From the NCBI RefSeq assembly GCF_905171765.1, contig NC_053392.1:40189114-40253113 (forward strand): a DNA stretch of 64,000 nucleotides, given 5' to 3'. The notes under the pieces are model-generated. The model was not told the DNA's origin. It ran no database searches and worked only from the letters and a program-made list of their open reading frames with translations. The stretch's first letter is position 1; each line of letters starts with the position of its first letter. A program made the translations under genes and the position numbers. This DNA comes from Bufo bufo (Eukaryota; Chordata; Amphibia; Anura; Bufonidae). Shown here piece by piece: positions 47,661-59,901 of this stretch.

Positions 47661-49850
47661 GACATTGTTCCCCTGTCGATTTTACCATTAGTAGATGGAA
47701 CACCATAGATAATATCAGGATATTTCAGGGATTGCAACCTTGAGATCTTTAAGTTGTCAGACACTTCCCTCTATAATATCCTCCCTCCCCAGCACTCCGT
47801 TATGAAATGCTCCATTGTCTCCTGTGGACATCCCAGGGGACTCTTCCTATCTGACTGAGTCAAGTATTTTAGGTTTCCTCTGACAAAGAGCCTCCCATGT
47901 AGTGACAGCCAGGCAATGTCATACAGTTTAGCGGGGAGTCATTTCCCATTGAGGAACCTAAGATTCCTGCATTGTGGTGGTTGGACAATCCCTCAGAGCA
48001 AGTGAAGAGCAAAAGAAATCCCTACATATCTTAAAGTCTAGTTCTTTCCTTGTCTTACTCTCTCTATGTAAGACTTTTTTAGCCTCCACTTCCTGACACA
48101 TTTCAGGGCATAGTCCAGATACTGGGGGAGGTAGTCCTGCGTCCATCTCTTCCTCTTGAGACTTCCACCTCGTACCCAAGATTCTGCAAAAGGCAATATC
48201 CATTCCCTCACACTATTCAACAACAGAGGACTATTATTTCAGTTCAAGTCACCAAAATTAACTTTTAGGAACACCCTTGGATTTATCATATGAAGCCCAC
48301 CCTCTCTCCTCTGTAGATACATTATGGCCCTCTTTATCAGGTTCAACCTGTTCCCCATAACATTTGGAAGAACATGCTAAAGAGCCTAGCTTAAAAAGAT
48401 TTTGGCAAAGGGAAAATGACATACGTACAAGAGTACAGGGACCAGGTGAGTCTACAACATTTTAACCCTTTCTCTATAGGTCAGCCTCCAGTTCTTCCAT
48501 CGCTGAATCTTTGTATTTCCGGCTTCCAATTTCTCTTCCCATTTATCCTGGCATTATCGTCCCTCCAAAATTTAACCTCTGAGATCTTAATATGGGTGGA
48601 GGCTTTCGCAAATTGTGGCAGATGAAACTCTGGATCCAAAAAGCTTGACTCTTCTCAAGGTTGACCAGAGACCCTGAGGCCTCTGAGTAGCTTCTGATGG
48701 CTGCAGACAACATCGGCACCTCACAAGGCTCAGATATCACCACAGTCACATCATCCACATAGGTAACAAAACTCAGAGGAAAGAAGTGGGGGACTGGCAC
48801 CTCCTGCAGTGACCTTAGAAACGGGTCTAACGCAAACATATACAGCAGCGGACTCAACGTTCAACCCTGTCTCACCCCTGCCTCAACCCTAAACGTGTCA
48901 CCCTGCCAACCATTGACCAGAGGAAAGCCGTCTGCCTCTCTATACAAAGTTTTCAGCCAATCAATAAATTGTCCTGGAATACCGTACTTTGACAAAGTGG
49001 CCCATAGATACTCATGGTCTACTCTGTCAAAGGCTTTAGCCTGGTCAAGACCAACAACATATCTCCCACACCGAAGAGTTTTACATCTCTTAAACATCTC
49101 CCTTATCGAGATGACTGCTCCAGAGATGTTCCACCCTTTAACTGTGCTAAACTAACAGCCTGCCAACAGTGCCCGGGACAAACAGACTAACCTAGAGAAC
49201 AGAATTTTTGCTAGAATCTTCCTGTCGACATTCAAGAGGGCAATAGGCCTCCAGTTCTTGATGTCACTAGGCTCCTTACCTTTAGACAGCAGAATTAACG
49301 AGGACACCCTCATGGACAGAGGCATCAGGTGGTTTTGTAGACAATTTTTGTACACTTCCACGAGGATTGGAGCTAAGTGGTCTCTGAACTTATAAAATTC
49401 TGCTGTTATACCATCTGGACCTGGTAACTTCTTCAGATGTAACTGATTAATGGCCACTTTAACCTCCTCCATAATTAGTTATGCTGTCAAAGGAGAAAAA
49501 TCCACATCCATAGTATCAGGGCCTGGAGTTGCTTTCAAGAATTCATCTTTTCTTTATCCAAAACCTTCTTCTGAAATAAAATAATAATTTCTCACCACCC
49601 CCAGGATACCCTCCCAAGATTCCTGCAGAACGCCCTGGGAGTCAGTGAGACTTGTGACCACTTTGTTGGCAACACGCTCCCGGCAGTTCTCAAAGGGATC
49701 AGGTGACCCTAAGGACCCATAATCCCATTCAAGAACTAGGGAGGTCCTTACTTTTATCCTATTCACATTACTTGAGATGATTTTAAGGTAAAAATCAGCC
49801 ATCAGAGTAAGACAAAGTACAAAAAACAGAGAAACGGACCCCATCATCAT
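47661..49850 (-). pseudogene. Tx1-like LINE ORF2 (reverse transcriptase), degenerate
   Basis: ORF2 of an L1/Tx1-type non-LTR retrotransposon, read right to left. 49850-49554 starts with the beginning of an endonuclease-like domain (DFYLKIISSNVNRIKVR) and jumps to sequence normally found just before the reverse transcriptase, so most of the endonuclease is deleted. The reverse transcriptase follows in one frame broken by stops: LPGPDGITAEFYK, NWRPIALLNVDRKILAK (49472-49152), GLDQAKAFDRVDHEYLW (49097-48861), then YVDD with its codons at 48750-48761. The C-terminal part is in another frame and ends with a CX7HX4C-like motif (CPQETMEHFITEC) near 47800. It cannot encode working protein. The 3' end abuts the Tc1-like element. 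Confidence 0.85.
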
Positions 49851-51447
49851 AAATCAGAGTCTGAGCACTCCCGCTGACCACCACCAGTTTCCATGTCTGA
49901 ATCATACTGTTGCTTAACTTGAATGGGTCTCTTTTTGAGAGAGGATCATCATTTGGGTCCCCATCATACTCAGCCATCATATACTTTAACTCTCTCTCCA
50001 TTTCTGCCTCTGTGTCTGACTCAGACAAGACACTGAATCTATTGGTCATTGTCGCATCTGGTCTACTGTCCACTTTCACCTTACTTGGCTTTAGGACGGT
50101 GGGCCACTCACCCTCAGGCTTACGGCTGGACTTATCTAAATTCTTTCTTTTAGATTGCTTATTCTCCTCAGTGGTGGACACTGGAGCAGAAGAAGAGACA
50201 ACGTCTGAGTCTACACCCTTTGTGACCACTTTCATGTTCCTCTCAATGATTTCTGACTCAGGTTGGGTTTGTGTTGGATCACTGTGTGGTACGTCCTGTT
50301 GAAATTGTGTCCCTGTCGGTACTGACCCTGATATCAACGCGCCCTCTTCTAGGTCATCTGTCTCTGCTAGTAAGTCATCGTCTGTAAAGTCTTTGCAGAT
50401 GTTATGCCAGGCGTCAGGACAGTCCATGACCAATCTTACCACACAAATTATATCGAATGACCTGGCAATTTGCACTTACATCACCAACCTCCCCACACAG
50501 GTTGCACTTTACCATGGTGCACGCACTCCCAAGTGACCAGTCTTCCCACACTTAAAGCACTTTCTATGCTGACCTTCATAGAAACACACACCCTTCTCCC
50601 AGCCAATGAAGAAAGAAGTGGGCAGATGTTGGGTAATATTTTGGTGCTGATGAAGCTTCACCAAGACCATCCACCCCCCCAGTCCAGATATCGTCTTCAT
50701 CTGTGGTCTTAGTGAGTTCTGACATAAGGTCACAATGTCTCCTCAGCCAAACTACAATGTCCTGGTGGGGCACCGACTCATTTCAGAAAATGATGGTGAC
50801 ATTAACGGTATTTGGCTTAGAAATGGGGATAAAACTGAACTTATTCCAGCCCTCATCTTGTCTGAACCTGGTGAAGCTAGCCCAGAAGCGGTCCAAGTCA
50901 GACCCGAGCTTGAAACTGATGTCATAGCCCTGCCTGTCCAGGAGGTTTATCACGGCCAGTATATTGGATGGCTGGAAGCCCATTTGCTTACATAGCAGCT
51001 CTCTGATGACGTACCTCCTATCGGGAAGCTCTTCCTTGGCACCTCTATGCCTGAACCTGACCACGTTCCTCCTCTTAAAAGCCTGGCCGAAATAACTGGT
51101 GTTTGATGTAAATGATGGTGACCCACTATCCTGCCGTCCTTGTGGGCCCTGTGTAGACTGCTGGACTCCTGTGCATTAGACTGGACTGCCCCCTCCCCAC
51201 CATCAGTGTCACCAGCATTCACAGAGGGAACCACAGACTGGCCTGATTCCCCAGATGATCCCAGATCCCACACAGACTGTAGTGCATTCTCCCCTGACAC
51301 AGCATTATCACACACAGAGTCAGCAGTATTATCACAGACTGAATCAACAATATCATCAGACACATGAAGGTCCTCACAGTCCTCAGCAGTACAGTCCTGC
51401 ACAGCAGAGCCCTGAGGGTCCAGCTCTGTAATGGCTGCTGCACCGCT
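49851..51447 (-). pseudogene. Tx1-like LINE ORF1, C-terminal part, degenerate
   Basis: Second part of the nucleic-acid-binding ORF1 protein, cut from its first part by the retrovirus. Near 51064-50783 a globular segment reads VRFRHRGAKEELPDRRYVIR. After a stop and a frame change come zinc knuckles: CFKCGKTGHLGVRAPWC and CNLCGEVGDVSANC, CX2CX4HX7C and CX2CX4DX4C, both atypical. The acidic, Ser-rich tail (50475-49795) overlaps the start of ORF2. Several frameshifts and stops show it is dead. Confidence 0.8.
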
Positions 51448-51452
51448 ACCTT
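51448..51452. repeat. Target-site duplication ACCTT, left copy
   Basis: The 5-bp host word ACCTT directly precedes the left LTR and is repeated after the right LTR at 58710-58714. This proves one insertion event into the LINE. Confidence 0.92.
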
Positions 51453-51957
51453 TGTAAGGAAAATTTACTCTCTTCCCTAACGGTGTGTCCCTAACACATG
51501 ATTTCAGTGGCCAGCTTGAATTAAGCCTTACCGGTACCGGGAGAATGAAGAAGATAGACCACATGAACACATGTCTACTTCCAATCCATTCTGGTTTATT
51601 CACAGCTGGCAAACAGTTTTAATAGAGGGGGTTGAGCTTCCTTTACATCCAATCATATGTTAGCATTAGTATTTGACCAATAGTATGGTCACACATAAGC
51701 TCTGCATTAACATCATAGCTGACTCCTAGTAACAGCATTTGACCAATCAGGTATATACACATAAGCTAGCAGACACTTGAGTCAGATGTCCTTTTATGGC
51801 TAGAAGGCTGTTCATACTTTCAACATGTATGGATTTCCTGAAACAGTTTAAGGAAGTGTCTCACATTCCATAGGGGGGAGGGAGGTTTTGTAGTGCACTA
51901 ACCAAATGTAATACACGTGGCTAAATGAGACTAAATGGAGTCACATATATCCCATCA
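51453..51957 (-). repeat. 3' LTR of the retrovirus
   Basis: On the minus strand it starts TGATGGGATATATGTGACTC and ends GAAAATTTTCC-like sequence closing in CTTACA, so it has TG...CA ends. A CATAAAAGG TATA-like word (complement near 51792-51800) and AATAAA (complement 51595-51600) fit the promoter and polyadenylation parts of an LTR. Confidence 0.95.
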
Positions 51958-51968
51958 AATCCCCTCTT
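51958..51968 (-). other. Polypurine tract
   Basis: Minus strand AAGAGGGGATT lies directly before the 3' LTR, the expected position and composition of the plus-strand primer. Confidence 0.8.
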
Positions 51969-52089
51969 AGAACCTTATATATATATATACTATATGGTTC
52001 TTTCTCCGCTCTTCCTTGGTTTGCTTATAAGCCTTTAGATATTCCATATACCCTTCAGGAGTATAATCCTCAGGCTTTGTTGAGGTTGT

Positions 52090-53476
52090 GTTTACCTCTT
52101 CTACCTCTACCGGTGTATAGAGGAATGTTAAGTGTACCCCTCTTTCGGCCACATTTTTTACATATGACAAGAAGGGAGGGCACACACTGTAGACAACAGC
52201 AGAGACCCACTATTGCAGCGACCACGGCGAGTGCCACTCCTAAAACATATCTTATTTGACCAAAGTCAGGTATTCAGCCAAAAAGCCAGTCCCACCAACC
52301 TTGGTCAACATCCTGTTTTATATGTTTCCTCATCTCCTCTAATTGGCCTATTTTATCTTTTATTCCACGGGAGTGATCTAATAAATTGAAACAACACATC
52401 CCTGCGAACGCTGAGCATCCTACACCATGTTGGAACAATAAATAGTCAATAGTTGCCCTATTCTGCAGGATAGCCTTTTCATACGATTGTATATCCAGCA
52501 GCATATCTTGCAGAACTGCACTAGTGACATTTATCTGTTTTATCATAAAACAGGCAAGTTTTGATATTGTCCTGTGGTTATATATGGCCAACCCTGGTCC
52601 TCCTATCAAAGATACCCCTAAACTCATATATTCTGATCTAGAGAGGAGATTCACATTATAATCACAATTTTACGGTAACTGTAGGGAAGTGTCTCTCGTG
52701 TGTCGTGTCTGCATTGCTGGGAATAGTGGTATCATTGCTAATGTCAGCCTAGCTATTGTACAGGGTCCCTCTGTAATATTGGCCGGTATGTATGTGTAAC
52801 TAGTATTCCCACAGGCCAATACCCATGCTGCTGGTAGAGGTACATGTTTGTCTAGGGATGGTACTGTTTTTGTAATATTACATTGCATATTCTTTCCTGA
52901 TATTATCTTTTTACAACTACCTAAATCTCTATCACAAATATTTGGCTTAATCTTATTCTGCATTTTTGCTTGTATGCAGGGAGGCAATAGTGTCTCATCA
53001 CAGGTGAAGTTATAACATATTTCTGCTGCTGTGACAAGACCTGTAATTACTTCTATCATATTACTCTGCAGATTCTCATATGTAGGACAGTCATAACAAG
53101 CATGATAAGGATTTACATATCCATATTTAACATCATGATCCTCCAAGTCTGTGTCGTTCCATTGGGAACGTAGGAGCTCCGTCCATACGTCTAGTGGGGT
53201 GGGGACTGCTACCAGACATGTCTCCAAAATGTTAGATGCCGATAAAGTGGTTTGGAGACAAAAGTCAGTTAAGTTCAGAGTTTTGGCCAGGTACAGCCAT
53301 AAGTTCTCCTTTGTCTTGCAGAGACTGTCTTCCCCTCTGCATTCTGTTTCCAGGTATATCTGTCTGTTCCACAGCCATGGGACAGTAAGTAGGAGACACA
53401 AAATTACAATTATTAAGGCACTACATCTCAGCCATCTCGAGGAATTTCCCGACTGCGTCATCTCGTTGGGGGTCAA
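52090..53476 (-). pseudogene. Retroviral env, two in-frame stop codons
   Basis: Envelope glycoprotein gene. The surface part (53476-52670) has an N-terminal hydrophobic segment and a CX2C motif (CYDC) of the type that bonds to the transmembrane subunit, plus many N-X-S/T sites. An in-frame stop follows just before the transmembrane part. That part (about 52654-52274) is in the same frame and carries the CX6CC motif (CSAFAGMCC). A TGA at 52271-52273 then precedes the membrane anchor and Cys-rich tail. The start overlaps the end of pol by about 56 bp, as usual for this genus. The stops make a complete Env impossible from this copy. Confidence 0.85.
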
Positions 53477-54480
53477 GGCTGTCTGCCTCCGTTAGTACCC
53501 CTTCTGTATCTTCTTCGAGGTCAAGGCTGTCTGCCTCCGTTAGTACCTCTGGGCCTCGTTGGAGGTCAGGGCTGTCTGCCCCCGTTAGTACCTCTCTTTT
53601 CTTCACCAACTTAATCCTTGTGGCGTGGATCCACGTGGGCGATTGTTCAGTGAGGACCGCTGTTCTGGTGATCGCGACTACCTCGGTGGGTTGTCCGTAG
53701 GTGAAACTTCCTGGTTCCTTTCCCTTCTTTAAGATCTTGATCATCACCTGGTTGCCTATCCGGAATGGACGGGTTGATTCCTGTGAAAGAGAAGGAGACT
53801 TACAAGCAACTTTTTCTTCAGTTTTACTGAGGACTTTGATCAGATTAGTACTTCTCTCTGATCAGGTCCAAGTCCCCTTCCTGTACCACCAGGGGGCGTC
53901 TTGCCCATGGTGTGGGGAAAGGCCTACCCATGAGTATCTCAATGCTGTTTATGTCCTACTCTGTGGAATGTCCTACTCTGTGGAAATGTGCTACTTAAGA
54001 TGGAAGCACTGTGTTGGGGAATGCATAACTTCCCCTCTTCGCAGACTAATCCTATCTCAGGATTTTTCTGCAATACTGGATTACACCAGTCCTGCTGTTC
54101 CTGTTCAGTGACATACCACTGAAGATCAGTAAGTATTTGCAGCATCTCAGGGGTTGGAGATGCCAAACATGGCATCTCCCAATGGTTATACAAACCTGTG
54201 AGGTTGCTTTTGGCAACTCATTTCGCCATCTTAACTGCCAGCGCATTGCCCTGTGAGACATGATCCTTACCATCTGCTGCCGTAAATCCTCTCCTCTGCC
54301 AGATCATACCATGGTCCCACACTACCCCATGTGTGTACCTACTCTCAGTATGAATGGTGACAGGTCTATCAGCATGTAGAATACATGTCCTAGTGAGTGC
54401 AATAAGCTCAGCTGCCTGCTGTGTTGAGTGCGGATGTCCTTGAGTAGGCCTACAACATCATGAGTGGTGTGCAAAATGGT
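53421..54480 (-). pseudogene. Retroviral pol: RNase H and integrase remnant
   Basis: RNase H remnants lie around 54480-54200. The integrase C-terminal domain is in 53747-53421, with SPTWIHATRIKLVKK as in the gammaretroviral GPY/F-type C-terminus. The integrase catalytic core is not recognisable as an open frame between about 53940 and 53750, so much of it appears deleted. The final segment contains three tandem copies of a ~15-residue unit starting VLT(E/G)ADS. Confidence 0.7.
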
Positions 54481-54486
54481 GTAATG

Positions 54487-55602
54487 TCACATTGTGAAAG
54501 AATTTGCCGACTCTACCATCATAGCACAGGCTGCAAGAGAACGCAGACATGCCGGCATCCCCTGGACAGAGGTGGGCATTACCTTTGAGAAAAACACACA
54601 AGGACGCAACTTGCCTCCGTTTTCTTGTGTCAGTACACCCGCCATGGTTTTACAATTTTGGCGTGCAAACATGTGGAAGGGCATATTATAGTCAGGGAGG
54701 CCCAGCCCTGGACTCGACATGAGCGAACATTTCAGATAATCAAATGCATTGTACATTTCAGAAGACCATTTAATCAAATCTGGATTTCCATCCAGAGTGG
54801 CTTGCCTCAAAACATTGTCAATAGTGGGAGCAACCAGTAATCCATTGTCTACCGTTTATCATACCAAGGAAAGATAACATTTCTTTCTTGGTGTGCGGGG
54901 CGACCAAACCCGCAATAGACTGGACTCTTTCTGTGCTGATTCTCCGTTCACCTTTTGTGAGGACAAAGCCCAAGTATTCAACCTGCATTTTACACCATTG
55001 CATTTGCTTAAGTGTCACTTTGTGACCACATCCTGACAACCATTATAACAGTGATAAACCATCCTGAATGCTGGCCTCCGCTGACATGCTACACAGTAAT
55101 AAATCATCGACATATTGCAGCAGCACAGAACCTTGGGGGGATGTACCATGACTCTAACATCGCTCGGAGGACTATGCTGTACACTACAGGTGAATCAGCA
55201 TATCCCTGGGGCATCTCTGCACCAGGTCAGTTGGCGTCTGTCAAAGGAAAAAGCAAAAAGTAGTCTGGTTATCTTATCAACTGGGATAGAAAAGAAAGCA
55301 TTTTTCAGATCTATCACACTGAACCAAACAGCGTCTGCTGGAATGGCAGATAATAATTAAGTGACATCAGGTACAACAGGGGCTATAGGCACAATGATGT
55401 TGTTGATGGCCCTTAAATCCTGTACAAAGCGGGCAGCACCATCTGCCTTTGTCACTGGATTCACGGGCGTGCTGTAGGGTGAAATCACCTCTTCCAGGAT
55501 TCCCTTTTGTAGGAATTCTTCTATCATTGGCCTAAGCCCATCAAGTTTCTCTTTTAACAGCAGGTATTGTTTCTGGAACACTGAGATGACACCTGGTTTC
55601 AC
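54487..55602 (-). pseudogene. Retroviral pol: reverse transcriptase, disrupted
   Basis: The start of the domain is in 55602-55357 (LRPMIEEFLQKGILEEV, YSTPVNPVTKADG, RFVQDLRAINNI). The catalytic YVDD codons lie at 55103-55114. The later parts (VEYLGFVLTKGERRIS in 55039-54818; connection domain in 54810-54487) are in different frames with stops between. No continuous reading frame exists. Confidence 0.85.
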
Positions 55603-55639
55603 AGTAGCTTTGTAAGGTGTGCAAATCTATGAATCCTGT

Positions 55640-55960
55640 GTCATATTCATTTGAGGACCATAATGCAGGGTTAATGTTATTCTTGGTGGTCCTGTATGTT
55701 TGCAAGAATCAGTGGCACTGGTGTAGAGACTGGAATGAGACCTGAGTGTACTCTTATGTCCTGATTCTTTGCTGATACCTGCAAGTTAAGCCTAATGAAC
55801 AAATCTCTCCCTAATAGGCTGACTGGGTAATCTAGTATAATGCTAAATACATGACATGATGTATTCCCTGTCCATGGTTTCTACTGGTAAGGAATCTGTT
55901 CTGTATGTCCTTGTCAGTACCCCATTTATTCCCATAGAGGGCTCACATTTCCTTCCTGAC
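55640..55960 (-). pseudogene. Protease remnant upstream of reverse transcriptase
   Basis: Read on the minus strand, the segment contains a GRDLFIRLNLQV-like stretch as found at the C-terminal side of retroviral aspartic proteases. The active-site DTG region is not visible. Low certainty. Confidence 0.4.
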
Positions 55961-58181
55961 ACTCTGAGTAACCTAAGTCCGCCCCTTTTGGTGGACGCTT
56001 TGGTCTGTCTTCTGTTCTGCCATTAGTATCTTAGCTGTCCATACGAGCAGAGCTCTGATGTTAAGCACAACACTGAACATGTAACATGTAACTGCAAACA
56101 TTGAAACAAACAGATCTGACAATACAGACATGAACACACAAAGGGCCCATAAAAACTTTTCATTGAAATAAAAATGTACAGCTTGATCAATGCTGTTGGT
56201 ACCAATAAAAAACCCAAAAACTTCCAATAAAATAAAATAAAATTCTTAATGCGCATATTTAAAAACAAATACCGTATTCCATACGCATTCATATACATTT
56301 TCATGTACTCATCTTCACAAACCAGCTCATAACCACGCCCTTATACATAAAATATGAATTACACACACAGCTCTGCTACGTACATATAACTCAGAGCCAC
56401 ACCCATTCACATTCCACTGAATCATGTATCTTTCACCCAATCACACAATCTCTTTGTTACATCCCAAAACTTGCAGCACAGACAAACACAGCAATTGCTG
56501 ATGGTCTGTCGCTGTAAAACAATATACATGTTAATCATACAGTCATTTTGTTAAAATTAACAAATCATCTTATATGCCATGTCGTTTTTTTTTTTTTTTT
56601 TTTTTTTAGTGTTACACACATCGCCACTTATTGTATATAACTAACACTTCCCCCATTTCCTCTGCCTTGCGTCTCCTATTTCAGGAGTGTTGAAACAGGG
56701 GAAGTAAAGCAATACATCAAGGACATTCAGCTGTACCACATGTTCCTCAAACTTTTACTCACATCTGAATAAGAACTTATTGGGTGCAACCTTAGATTGT
56801 TACGAGTGGACACTTCCAATTAGCATCATCACTGCAGGCACATTTTAAACCATCGGAACATACAATTTGGAAAGATACAATTAATACTGGAGCCCTGTCT
56901 GGAATATCTTATAGATAACACAGGTTAGTATCTTCACATTGCTGCTTATGCATTACCAATTAGCAGCCCCCCTCCCCCCTCAACCCCCATATGAAATTCC
57001 TGAGCAGAGGAGAGGGGTGAGATGGGAGGGAGTTCTCTCTGAAAACACATCTCAAACAGGACAGGAAGAAGTTTTTTTTTTTTTTTTTTTTGTAGTACTA
57101 CAAGTGACATTTTGGAATGTGGTGGGGGGGAGGGATGCCTCATGGCAACCTTTGTTCTCTATAGGATTCAAAATCCTCCATCTTGAAATAAGAAATGCTG
57201 CTCATTTCATTTCTCTAACTTCAAGTTCTCTCAGTCACTTCCATATACACTTTTTCACCATTACTCAGCTTGCACCAGGCTATTATTATCCTTTAACAAC
57301 TTCTCTCTTCAACTATCAATACACTTATGCATTAACTGTCCATCTTTTAGTGCTGTAATCTCTAATTCTAGGACTATAAATCGTCACTATTTAAACACAC
57401 ACAGATCATTAGGGCAACAAAACTTAACCAGTTCATTTCTGAACGTTTAACACAAGCCCTTTCTAATTGCAAACACTGAGACACTTTTTCCCTTGCCATG
57501 AATTAACTTCCTGACTCTGCTGTGTCTTGTCACTCACTATAGCCCCCCTTCACAATCACAGGAGCTCTGATGTACACTGTCTGTAAGCTTCTAACAGATT
57601 TTTTTGCAGCCTTTCATCCCTGCCAGCCTAGCATAACATTCTGTTTCACATTTTAACTGTCAATTCTCACATCTTGCCCAATTGTCTACTCATGTGTTAA
57701 CTAGAAAATAATTTGTGGGACTAGACCGTGCAACAAAGTTTACATGTTGGCAGTGATAGAAACAGAATGATTTCAAAGCGGGATGCGACCGTAAACTTAC
57801 CACCCGGCCAACATCTCACACAGACAGATAATCTTAATACTTCTAAAATACTTATACTATATATACATAAGAGTTAATTCAAGCTTGTATCCTTCTGTTC
57901 CCGGAACAGATATCCTTATATAGTGCACTATCTCTTAACGATATGGACTTACTAAGCCTCTTATAATCAACATTTTTACCTAACGATATGGACTCTGATA
58001 TGAGCCGCTTACAATCAACAAGCTCCCTGAGCTTTTGCGCGTGTCCCAGACATCGCAATCCACTGAAATCATAAATAGATGGTTCGACTTACTTGAATGG
58101 GATTTTTGGTCATTGCTCCCAGGTCCAAGGCGGACAAAAATTGATGTCTTTCACGGTAGACCTGAAGAGTTGACCCTCCCA
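55961..58181. other. Retroviral interior without gag
   Basis: About 2.2 kb where leader and gag would be expected. It contains two poly-T runs (about 56585 and 57071), A/T-rich sequence and only short frames without matrix, capsid or nucleocapsid motifs. No CCHC knuckle was found on either strand. Confidence 0.65.
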
Positions 58182-58200
58182 ATCCCGGACTGAGTCCCCA
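58182..58200 (-). other. Primer-binding site, proline-tRNA-like
   Basis: Four bases inside the 5' LTR, the minus strand reads TGGGGACTCAGTCCGGGAT. The tRNA-Pro-type site known from murine gammaretroviruses is TGGGGGCTCGTCCGGGAT. The two differ by one substitution and one extra base. Confidence 0.75.
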
Positions 58201-58204
58201 GATC

Positions 58205-58709
58205 TGTAAGGAAAATTTACTCTCTTCCCTAACGGTGTGTCCCTAACACATGATTTCAGTGGCCAGCTTGAATTAAGCCTTACCGGTACCGGGAGAATGA
58301 AGAAGATAGACCACATGAACACATGTCTACTTCCAATCCATTCTGGTTTATTCACAGCTGGCAAACAGTTTTAATAGAGGGGGTTGAGCTTCCTTTACAT
58401 CCAATCATATGTTAGCATTAGTATTTGACCAATAGTATGGTCACACATAAGCTCTGCATTAACATCATAGCTGACTCCTAGTAACAGCATTTGACCAATC
58501 AGGTATATACACATAAGCTAGCAGACACTTGAGTCAGATGTCCTTTTATGGCTAGAAGGCTGTTCATACTTTCAACATGTATGGATTTCATGAAACAGTT
58601 TAAGGAAGTGTCTCACATTCCATAGGGGGGAGGGAGGTTTTGTAGTGCACTAACCAAATGTAATACACGTGGCTAAATGAGACTAAATGGAGTCACATAT
58701 ATCCCATCA
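58205..58709 (-). repeat. 5' LTR of the retrovirus
   Basis: 505 bp, identical to the 3' LTR except for one base. TG...CA ends on the minus strand. Read from the minus strand it precedes the primer-binding site. Confidence 0.95.
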
Positions 58710-58714
58710 ACCTT
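58710..58714. repeat. Target-site duplication ACCTT, right copy
   Basis: Matches 51448-51452. Host LINE sequence resumes here. Confidence 0.92.
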
Positions 58715-59901
58715 CTGGTTGGAGTCGACAGTCCATCTGTACAGTGCTGCCCCCTGATGCTTGTGGTGACTGCACTGCTACTACAGGGTTACCTTCAGGT
58801 AATAGTCGACTGTCCTCCTGCAGAGTACTGGATGCTGGGACTAGTGCCGTGGTAGGGACTGCTGCAGGTGCTTGCTGGTGCTGGACGCTTGTTCCCCTCT
58901 GTACAAAGTTCCTTCTTTAAAGGAGAAACTTGCTGGCTGCATTGACGGTCTTACATGGGGCTCCCGGACGCCATTTTGGAAAGAGTCAAAACACTGCTGG
59001 TTCCTGAATGTTTCTCCAACTGTTCCCAGTTGTTCCAACACAGAGTCCATCTCCCTTACGGTATCAGCGAGCTGTATGGCCAGGGAGCTCAGCTTGCGGT
59101 CATGAAGCTCCTGGTGGTCAGGGTTTGCTGCCTTCAGTTTGTACATACAGTCTATCTTTCTCTTTCTTCAGAATCTCCATTCTCTGCACCAGTGCTGGGA
59201 TCTCACCAGCCAGGCAGAGCTCTCCCATTGATTGTCCATTGCTGGGTATTGCAGGCTGTGAACTCACAGGATGACCTCTCACAGGTGTAGTAGTTGTTCC
59301 ACTTGTTTCCAGCCCAAGCCTCTGTACTGCTGGTGAAGAAACGTATGGCTTTGGACTTGATGCGGCTGCCGTCACTGTGGTGGGTGCACAATCTCCATAT
59401 TGGAGACCGGCTCCCAAGTTTTTTCCAGTGGCTGCACCTTCCTGCTTTCCTACCTTTGGTCTCCTCCACACTTTTTGTAACTTTTTTGCTGCTGCTCCCA
59501 GATCTTGTACGGTCAGATGGTATCAGGACATTTTGCTTCAGGTTTTGCTGTATGGTCTGTCCCTCCAGAGAAGTTCTTCTCTGTCTGCATGGGGAAGGTG
59601 AGGGCTGCACACCTGCAGGCTGCAATGGAGTCTGCTTCACCTCCTGCAAACTCTGGCCTCTTGCTTCAGAATATTCCTGCACTGTGGTTTTTCCTTCAGG
59701 ACGCTGCACATTCACACTAGTAGGTGGATTCATCATACTGTTACTTACTGCTGCTTCTTTCTTCTCTGCTGTTACTTTCTTCCCATCCTGGTTTCTTTTT
59801 GCACTGGGACTGCTGACACCATGACTGGGACTGCTGAAAACATGACCACTGAGATTCTGCACATTCACCTTCTTCAGAAGAACTTTGGGATTTTCATCCA
59901 C
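58715..59901 (-). pseudogene. Tx1-like LINE ORF1, N-terminal part, frameshifted
   Basis: Begins near 59901 with MDENPKVLLKKVNVQNLSGH and continues as a basic Ser/Lys/Gln-rich region. The frame changes near 59470 and again near 59130, after which a coiled-coil-like stretch reads LAIQLADTVREMDSVLEQLG. It is cut at 58714 by the retrovirus and continues at 51447 in the same direction. About 140 bp upstream of the first ATG on the minus strand is the presumed 5'UTR (59902-60040). Confidence 0.75.

Larger units (their letters stand above)
51453..58709 (-). mobile_element. Endogenous retrovirus, gamma-like, gag-less
   Basis: A 7257-bp provirus on the minus strand with two 505-bp LTRs differing at one position (C at the left copy, A at the right, in the ATGGATTTC(C/A)TGAAAC context), a 5-bp target duplication, a tRNA-binding site, a polypurine tract, a protease remnant, broken pol and broken env. 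The 2.1 kb between the primer site and the protease remnant holds no gag-like frame. Env with CX2C and CX6CC motifs, the primer site and the pol sequence point to a class I (gamma/epsilon-like) element. It sits inside ORF1 of the Tx1-like LINE, in intron 5 of the receptor gene and antisense to it. Confidence 0.93.

Noticed and set aside
51967..52185. 72-codon accessory gene overlapping the end of env
   Set aside because: The frame is open but has no recognisable family, starts only at GTG and overlaps the env tail in another frame; too short to support.
56939..57358. 139-codon plus-strand frame with a poly-Phe run inside the provirus
   Set aside because: Driven by a poly-T tract, with no domain and antisense to the provirus.
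59294..59824. 176-codon plus-strand protein
   Set aside because: Shadow of the minus-strand LINE ORF1.
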